From Nitrospirota bacterium (GTDB taxonomy: Bacteria > Nitrospirota > Thermodesulfovibrionia > Thermodesulfovibrionales > UBA6898): a stretch of 10,656 nt of DNA. Location: NCBI GenBank assembly GCA_029858145.1, contig JAOUFP010000054.1, positions 1 through 10,656 on the forward strand. The letters run 5' to 3'. Every line of letters starts with the position of its first letter. Position 1 is the first letter of the stretch. A model generated the notes under the pieces. The model searched no databases. It worked only from the letters and a program-made list of their open reading frames with translations, and was not told where the DNA came from. Positions 6,343 through 10,656 of this stretch are shown here, piece by piece. Made by a program: the position numbers and the translations under genes.

Positions 6343-7221
6343 ATGAAGACAGATGCCAGGTCCGAGAAAAAGCCTCCGATTATATTATCGATGCAGGACA
6401 TTATTGATGTTGTAGGCGACGGGATAAGCGTTCAGGACACACAGTTCAGAATCCTGTATCAGAATCATATCCATAAGGCCCTCGAGGGAGATCATGTGGG
6501 AGAATATTGCTACAAGGCCTATGAGCGGAGGGAACAGGTGTGTGATCGGTGTCATCTTGCCCGGTCGTTCCATGACGGAAAGATCCACAGGACTGTGCAG
6601 AGCAGGGTGACGGATGAGGGAAAATTCTACTACGAGATCATCGCTTCTCCCGTGAGGGATGAAACGGGTACTATCATAGCCGGTATCGAGTCGGTGAGAG
6701 ACGTCACTGAACGCAAGCTGATGGAGGAAAAACTGCATGACATGTCGATGAGAGATGACCTTACCGGTCTTTACAACCGGAGAGGATTCTTTACGCTGGC
6801 TGAACAGCAGATAAAAATGGCCAGACGCATGAAAAAAAGAATTCTGGTGTTTTCTGCGGATCTGGACAATCTGAAGCTCATCAATGACACATTTGGACAC
6901 AAAGAGGGCGATTTCGCCTTGATCGAAGCAGCCGGTATTATTAAACAAACCGTCCGGGAGTCGGACATTGTCGCCCGAATCGGCGGGGATGAGTTTGTCA
7001 TCCTGCAGTTGGAAGATCATGCAGGAAATTCAGAGGTGTTGACGCAGCGCCTGCAGAACAATTTCAGCAGATACAATGTGAACAGTGACAAACCCTTTGC
7101 GCTTTCTGTCAGCACGGGAATTTCGCACTGTGAACCAGCCTCTCTGTGTTCTATTGACGAACTGTTGCTGCAGGCGGACAAAGTGCTGTATGAAGAGAAA
7201 AGATCAAAGCGGACGGTTTAG
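6343..7221 (+). CDS. PAS-GGDEF diguanylate cyclase
   Basis: A 292-residue cytoplasmic enzyme predicted to make cyclic di-GMP from two GTP. A PAS domain covers about residues 13-128, from DIIDVVGDGISVQDTQFRILYQN to the IESVRDVTERK exit. It contains Cys56, Cys67 and Cys70 (CY-x9-CDRC), a Cys pattern seen in a PAS subgroup of anaerobes that may bind metal or sense redox. A linker leads to the GGDEF domain: DDLTGLYNRRGF, the metal site SADLDNLKLINDTFGH, and the active GGDEF (214-218). The inhibitory I-site RESD (205-208) lies exactly five residues before it, so product inhibition is expected. ATG 6343 is preferred because AGGGA (6332-6336) lies 6 bases upstream; ATG 6274 would add 23 unlikely residues. 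A promoter at 6177-6206 precedes it. No membrane segment is seen. It may supply c-di-GMP to the PilZ protein downstream, which is inference. Confidence 0.92.
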   Translation: MKTDARSEKKPPIILSMQDIIDVVGDGISVQDTQFRILYQNHIHKALEGDHVGEYCYKAYERREQVCDRCHLARSFHDGKIHRTVQSRVTDEGKFYYEIIASPVRDETGTIIAGIESVRDVTERKLMEEKLHDMSMRDDLTGLYNRRGFFTLAEQQIKMARRMKKRILVFSADLDNLKLINDTFGHKEGDFALIEAAGIIKQTVRESDIVARIGGDEFVILQLEDHAGNSEVLTQRLQNNFSRYNVNSDKPFALSVSTGISHCEPASLCSIDELLLQADKVLYEEKRSKRTV

Positions 7222-7574
7222 GCTGGCTGCTGCAGTTTTCGGGCTCCCCTTGCCTGCGGCACAGATCTCCTGAAATGCATTAGCACTGATCAGCCTTGTC
7301 CGGGTCTTTTAGTCGGATACAGCAGCCTTGGGGATATCCGCGGCCCCGGAAAAAAAGCGGTTATGCCCCTGCGGGTAAATAGTTATCGCATTTTTCGTGT
7401 TATCAGTCATGACAGGCGCATATGCATAAAAACCTTTCATAATGCGGAATTTTGCTGCTGAAGAAAAAGGTCGGCTGCACAAAAAAAGTTTTTCCAAAAA
7501 CATCCGGCGCCCGGGCCGCAGTCTTTTTGGCAGGAGAAGCGCCGCCAGGAGAAATCAGCAGTGAAAGAAAGAGC

Positions 7575-7593
7575 CCTTTATACACTATAAAGG
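7575..7593. repeat. perfect 8-bp inverted repeat, operator-like
   Basis: CCTTTATA (7575-7582), a CAC centre and TATAAAGG (7586-7593) form a perfect dyad. It could be a binding site for a dimeric regulator or a short hairpin. No gene start lies within several hundred bases, so its target is unclear. Confidence 0.45.
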
Positions 7594-7727
7594 TGGTGCT
7601 TGTTTCCATCTTTCTCCGTTGTCTCTTTGAGACTACTCGTCTCGTGACTATTAGTCTTTTGTCCATATAGTCAGGGACCTAATGTCCTTCAGCCACATGT
7701 CCGGCGACTTTGTATTCAGAGACTTTG

Positions 7728-7770
7728 AAAAAAGAGGAGCAAGACCACCACCTTGCAGAACCTTACTCCT
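7728..7770 (-). terminator. leftward intrinsic terminator candidate
   Basis: Read on the minus strand, GCAAG (7756-7752) and CTTGC (7743-7739) close an 8-base loop. The right arm continues as TCCT, which can pair with AGGA (7770-7767) across a bulge, and TTTTTT follows at 7733-7728. An alternative longer stem pairs AAGAGGAG (7791-7784) with CTCCTCTT (7739-7732). A minus-strand TTGACA (7806-7801) with a weak TAGCTT 17 bases on lies just upstream. No leftward gene is visible, so this may end a small RNA or be fortuitous. Confidence 0.3.
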
Positions 7771-8058
7771 TAATTCAAAGCTACTCCTCTTGCCGGGTGC
7801 TGTCAAGGGTATTCTTGCTTTCCCCTGATTTTCATTGATCTGCCCGGAAACTTCCCTTTTATGATCTGCCTGTGCGCTCATCGCGCGCGGTGCATCGGCG
7901 GGGAGATGTTCAAATGAAACGAACGGTCAAAGTCCTCTGCAGAAGGTGAACTTTCGCGATTCAGGAAAGAAAGGGAGCAGCGACAAGCAAGAAATCAGGT
8001 TGACAGAAATGCCGGAAAGAAGAAAAAATATGTTCATTATCGGGGAGGTTTCATCTAA

Positions 8059-8118
8059 ATGTTGAAGAAAAATGAGAAAGTGCTTGATGATGAAAGGAAA
8101 ATTAGAGTATTGTTATAA
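8059..8118 (+). CDS. possible 19-residue leader peptide
   Basis: ATG 8059 follows GGGGAGG (8042-8048) with a 10-base spacer and opens a 19-codon frame rich in charged residues (MLKKNEKVLDDERKIRVLL). It resembles no family known to me. It lies 17 bases before the next mini-ORF and about 150 bases before the PilZ gene, so it could be a leader or a degraded start. The support is only the ribosome site and the position. Confidence 0.25.
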   Translation: MLKKNEKVLDDERKIRVLL

Positions 8119-8135
8119 GGCGGGAGCGCGCCACA

Positions 8136-8264
8136 ATGTATTGTTTCGGCGAATCACAAAGGGATGAAGAAAAAGCCGGGCAGAGTTCAGCAGATACCTA
8201 CTTTCTATGCAAAATGGTAAAGGAGGCATTGAGTGAGCATGTCGACAATCTTTTTTCGGGGTAG
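8136..8264 (+). CDS. possible 42-residue small protein, in frame with and just upstream of the PilZ gene
   Basis: ATG 8136 is preceded by GGGAG (8122-8126) with a 9-base spacer. The 42-residue product starts MYCFGESQRDEEKAG, and its C-terminal half (YFLCKMVKEALSEHVDNLF) could form an amphipathic helix. It ends at TAG 8262-8264, three bases before the TTG start of the PilZ gene, in the same reading frame. It may be a coupled small protein, a translation-activating upstream frame, or an N-terminal extension of the PilZ protein cut off by a nonsense codon. No family recognised. Confidence 0.35.
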   Translation: MYCFGESQRDEEKAGQSSADTYFLCKMVKEALSEHVDNLFSG

Positions 8265-8267
8265 CAA

Positions 8268-10337
8268 TTGAACAGCAAAGAAACAACACTTCCCCATACA
8301 GACCGTTCAGGACAGTGCGGGAAGGCATCCAATGCTAAAAAGGTATGCAAGCAGAAACTGGTCAATATCCTCAACTACGTCAATTTCAATAACGGCGATG
8401 TCATCGCACATTTCAGACACAAGAAGTTCAATGAAGTCATCTCTGTTACGATGAAGCCGCAGCCCTGCAGCGGGGATATACTGGAGTGTCTCTGGAATGA
8501 ACCTCCCGGGAATATTTTCTCATCCTACGAGTTTCTCTATTTTATGATCGACAGCGGACTCGTGATGACGAGTGTGCAGCCTCTTGTCGGGGAGATCACC
8601 GAAAGGGGAATTGTCTTTTCGCTGCAGGAAGACGGTGCCACTGAATACGCACGAAGGAAATCGCTCAGGCGGCGAAGCGCGGGTTTGAAGGTGGAAATTC
8701 TGCAGAGCGGGGTGTTGCTGAGCGGCACCCTCGTTGACTACAGCAGCGTGTCTTTCCGTATCGCTGTTCCCTCCGAATCTTTTGCATCTTTTCGCTATCT
8801 GAATTCAGACGAGCCCGTCATGCTTCTTCTGAAAAAAAAGGACGTCATCCTCTATTCAGGCGAGGCGCGTATTACAGGCCAGCGGAGGGAAGATCATTTA
8901 CAGATGCTGATTGCCGAGCCGATTGCCAGCCGGATCAACAGATTTAAAAACAAGGAGTTCAGGAGTTTGCGCCACAGGATCGTGCCTTTGCCGAGCATGA
9001 ATTTCAATCATCCGTTTTGCGGGGGCGAGTTCAGTCTCGAGATCGAGGACCTTGGGGGCTCAGGTTTCTCGGTGGAAGAGCATGCGAGCGAAGCGGTGCT
9101 CTTCCCCGGTCTCATTCTGCCTGAGGCAGAGATCGTCTTCGCGAGCGATTTTGCGATCAGGTGTCAGGCTCAGGTAGTGTACCGGAAAGCCATGCATAAT
9201 GAGAAAAAAATCGTTTTCCGGTATGGCTTGGCCTTCCTCGATATGGATAATCGTGATCAGATAAGGCTTTCGGCATTTCTGCATCATTATTCTGATAATA
9301 AATCGTATGTCTGCAATAAGGTTTCCCAGGAGAGCCTGTGGAGATTCTTTTTCGAAAGCGGCTTCATATACCCTGAAAAGTATGCATCGATGGAAAGCAG
9401 GAAGGAGGACTTTAAGGAAACCTACCGTCGTCTCTACATGGAAAATGCCCATGTCGCACGGCATTTCATCTATCAGGAAAAGGGAGTTATTCTGGGACAT
9501 ATGGCGATGGTCAGATTCTATGAGAACGCCTGGCTCATCCATCACCATGCCGCAAGCAGGGCAGGCAGCATAAAAGCCGGCGTCGCGGTTCTCAGGCAGG
9601 TCGGACGTTACGTCAACGAATTCCATTCGCTCCGGTCTACACATATGAATTATGTTTTCTGCTATTTCAGGGAAAACAACAAATTCCCGCGGCGGGTCTT
9701 TGGAGGATGTGCTGAAGAGCTGGCAAATCCCCAGTCATGTTCTCTTGATTCATTTGTGTACCACAAGTTTAGAAAGGGTATTCGTCCGGGCAATTATGTG
9801 GCGATAGAGCTGGAAAAATCTTATCCTGAGGATATTGAAGAATTGACGAGGTTCTACGAGCATCATTCGGGGGGGCTGATGCTCAAGGCGCTCGACCTTG
9901 AGCCTGATCTCATTGACTGCGATGATCTCAACAGCGAATTCGGGGAAATAGGATTTATGCGGAAGCGGCTTTTATTTTCCCTGAAAAAAGAGGGGAACCT
10001 CAAAGCGGTCATCATGGTAAACATTTCTGATGTCGGCCTGAACTTCTCAAATCTCACTAACTGTATGCATTTTTTTGTTGTGGATGAAGAAGACCTTTCC
10101 TATGAGGACTTCGATGCGGCGGTCTCGGAACTCGCGGAATACTACGAGGAACATGAAATACCGGTCCTCATTTATCCTGCGAGATTTGTCGTTGCCAGGA
10201 ATATCCCCCATGAGAAACTCTATACCCTCTGGGTTTTGAATGTGCAGGCATTGGATCAATACTTTGCATTTATCGATAGTCTTTTTATCCGTCATCACCA
10301 TGAAAATAACGAAACAAATAATAAGGCGTATAAATGA
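8268..10337 (+). CDS. PilZ-type c-di-GMP effector fused to two GNAT-like acyltransferase domains
   Basis: A 689-residue cytoplasmic protein. After an N-terminal segment (about 28-125) comes a PilZ-like module: ARRKSLRRR (128-136) with DYSSVS (157-162), where the usual final Gly of D/NxSxxG is Ser. A second PilZ-like module has FRSLRHR (231-237) with DLGGSGF (261-267). Residues about 356-505 resemble a GNAT fold, with the core strand around GVILGHMAMVRFYENAWLIHHH (406-427) and a following AGVAVLRQVGRYVNEF helix. Residues about 525-680 look like a second GNAT-like half, giving a FemAB-style tandem. The expected role is acyl or aminoacyl transfer controlled by c-di-GMP; both the fold calls and the role are inference from sequence pattern. 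The start is TTG 8268, with GGGG at 8258-8261; no in-frame ATG occurs before residue 62. The next gene overlaps by ATGA. Confidence 0.72.
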   Translation: MNSKETTLPHTDRSGQCGKASNAKKVCKQKLVNILNYVNFNNGDVIAHFRHKKFNEVISVTMKPQPCSGDILECLWNEPPGNIFSSYEFLYFMIDSGLVMTSVQPLVGEITERGIVFSLQEDGATEYARRKSLRRRSAGLKVEILQSGVLLSGTLVDYSSVSFRIAVPSESFASFRYLNSDEPVMLLLKKKDVILYSGEARITGQRREDHLQMLIAEPIASRINRFKNKEFRSLRHRIVPLPSMNFNHPFCGGEFSLEIEDLGGSGFSVEEHASEAVLFPGLILPEAEIVFASDFAIRCQAQVVYRKAMHNEKKIVFRYGLAFLDMDNRDQIRLSAFLHHYSDNKSYVCNKVSQESLWRFFFESGFIYPEKYASMESRKEDFKETYRRLYMENAHVARHFIYQEKGVILGHMAMVRFYENAWLIHHHAASRAGSIKAGVAVLRQVGRYVNEFHSLRSTHMNYVFCYFRENNKFPRRVFGGCAEELANPQSCSLDSFVYHKFRKGIRPGNYVAIELEKSYPEDIEELTRFYEHHSGGLMLKALDLEPDLIDCDDLNSEFGEIGFMRKRLLFSLKKEGNLKAVIMVNISDVGLNFSNLTNCMHFFVVDEEDLSYEDFDAAVSELAEYYEEHEIPVLIYPARFVVARNIPHEKLYTLWVLNVQALDQYFAFIDSLFIRHHHENNETNNKAYK

Positions 10338-10656
10338 ATTGGCAAGGAGATACTGACAACCGGCTGTATAATTCAAGGATAATAAATACCTTCATCAAGT
10401 TCATCCAGAATAAATACAGTTATATCAATATCGCCTCTCTCCTGCGGGATGCCGAGATAGAAAGCTATCAGGCCTATGATGAAAGTCACTGGTTTACGCA
10501 GGAGGAAGTCGATCGGTTTTATGAAGTCGTCAGGAAGCTGACCGGAAATGACAAAATAGCAAGGGATGCGGGAAGATTTGCTGCTTCACCCGATGCAATC
10601 GGACTTATGCGGAAATACATTCTCGGCTTTGTCGGTCCGCTCAAGGCTTATGAAAT
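10334..10656 (+). CDS. N-terminal sensory domain of a signalling protein (3' end outside window)
   Basis: The first 107 codons are present. ATG 10334 overlaps the PilZ gene's TGA (ATGA), indicating cotranscription and translational coupling. The segment is helical and soluble: NTFIKFIQNKYSYINIASLLRDAEI, then SHWFTQEEVDRFYEVVRKLTGNDKIARDAGRFAASPDAIGLMRKYILGFVGPLKAYE. The 'HWFT..QVdRF...l...TGN..iaReaGRyaas' pattern is, from memory, a sensory region found at the start of histidine kinases, diguanylate cyclases and similar signalling proteins of Deltaproteobacteria and Nitrospirota. The output domain is outside the window and cannot be named. The overlap suggests it works with the PilZ/GNAT protein. 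Confidence 0.7.
   Translation, partial: MNWQGDTDNRLYNSRIINTFIKFIQNKYSYINIASLLRDAEIESYQAYDESHWFTQEEVDRFYEVVRKLTGNDKIARDAGRFAASPDAIGLMRKYILGFVGPLKAYE

Larger units (their letters stand above)
7222..8058. other. long intergenic region without a convincing gene
   Basis: The reading frames here (for example + 7452-7670 and - 7651-7881) have low-complexity or atypical translations, no ribosome sites and no family I recognise. What can be seen: an 8-bp perfect dyad at 7575-7593, a cluster of GTC/GAC dyads at 7621-7687, a leftward hairpin with T-run at 7728-7770, two copies of CAGGAGAA at 7531-7538 and 7546-7553, and an isolated TTGACA at 8000-8005 upstream of the mini-ORFs. It may be decayed coding sequence, a regulatory region or a home for small RNAs. 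Confidence 0.5.

Noticed and set aside
7222..7461. 79-codon in-frame continuation of the diguanylate cyclase after TAG as a readthrough domain
   Set aside because: The translation is Cys-rich and not protein-like, and the GGDEF domain already ends normally; mentioned only as context for the amber observations.
7526..7544. Sigma54-like TTGGCAG motif
   Set aside because: The -12 element reads GCGC instead of TTGC, so the consensus is broken.
7452..7670. + strand open frame of about 72 codons in the intergenic region
   Set aside because: No ribosome site, atypical composition, overlaps the dyad cluster, no recognisable family.
7651..7881. Minus-strand open frame of 76 codons
   Set aside because: No Shine-Dalgarno, no recognisable family, and it contains the hairpin with T-run in its middle.

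Overview
The window looks like a chromosomal segment of a Gram-negative, free-living, signalling-rich bacterium. An outer-membrane beta-barrel protein, a Tat-exported lipoprotein, and a PAS-GGDEF and PilZ pair all point that way. The style resembles Nitrospirota or deltaproteobacterial-type genomes (Cys-containing PAS domain, the sensory domain opening the last gene). That placement is inference, because no ribosomal or other marker gene is present. No tRNA, rRNA, CRISPR array or recognisable transposase gene was found.

Left part (1-2347, + strand): the 3' end of glgB (glycogen branching enzyme), then a GT-A glycosyltransferase of the mannosylglycerate/glucosyl-3-phosphoglycerate synthase type, then 15 bases later a membrane protein made of mechanosensitive-channel TM-helix repeats. 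Together these suggest carbohydrate storage, compatible-solute synthesis and osmotic response. A weak hairpin with a T-run follows.

Middle part (2348-6060): a non-coding stretch holds a 133-bp element bounded by perfect 12-bp inverted repeats. A small one-TM protein follows, then a convergent DUF481 (YdiY-like) outer-membrane protein on the minus strand. Its 5' side faces a dyad-rich intergenic region, and the divergent gene is a carotenoid cleavage oxygenase that carries both a twin-arginine signal and a lipobox.

Right part (6061-10656): a good sigma70-type promoter leads to a PAS-GGDEF diguanylate cyclase with intact GGDEF and I-site. About 840 bases without a convincing gene follow, containing several short dyads and a possible leftward terminator. 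Two mini-ORFs come next, then a large PilZ-type protein that appears to carry two GNAT-like acyltransferase domains, overlapping by ATGA the start of a sensory protein that runs off the window.

The strongest candidate for something new is the PilZ/tandem-GNAT protein with its overlapping sensor partner, close to a diguanylate cyclase. It looks like a c-di-GMP-linked acyltransferase module. The exported carotenoid oxygenase lipoprotein and the inverted-repeat element are next.
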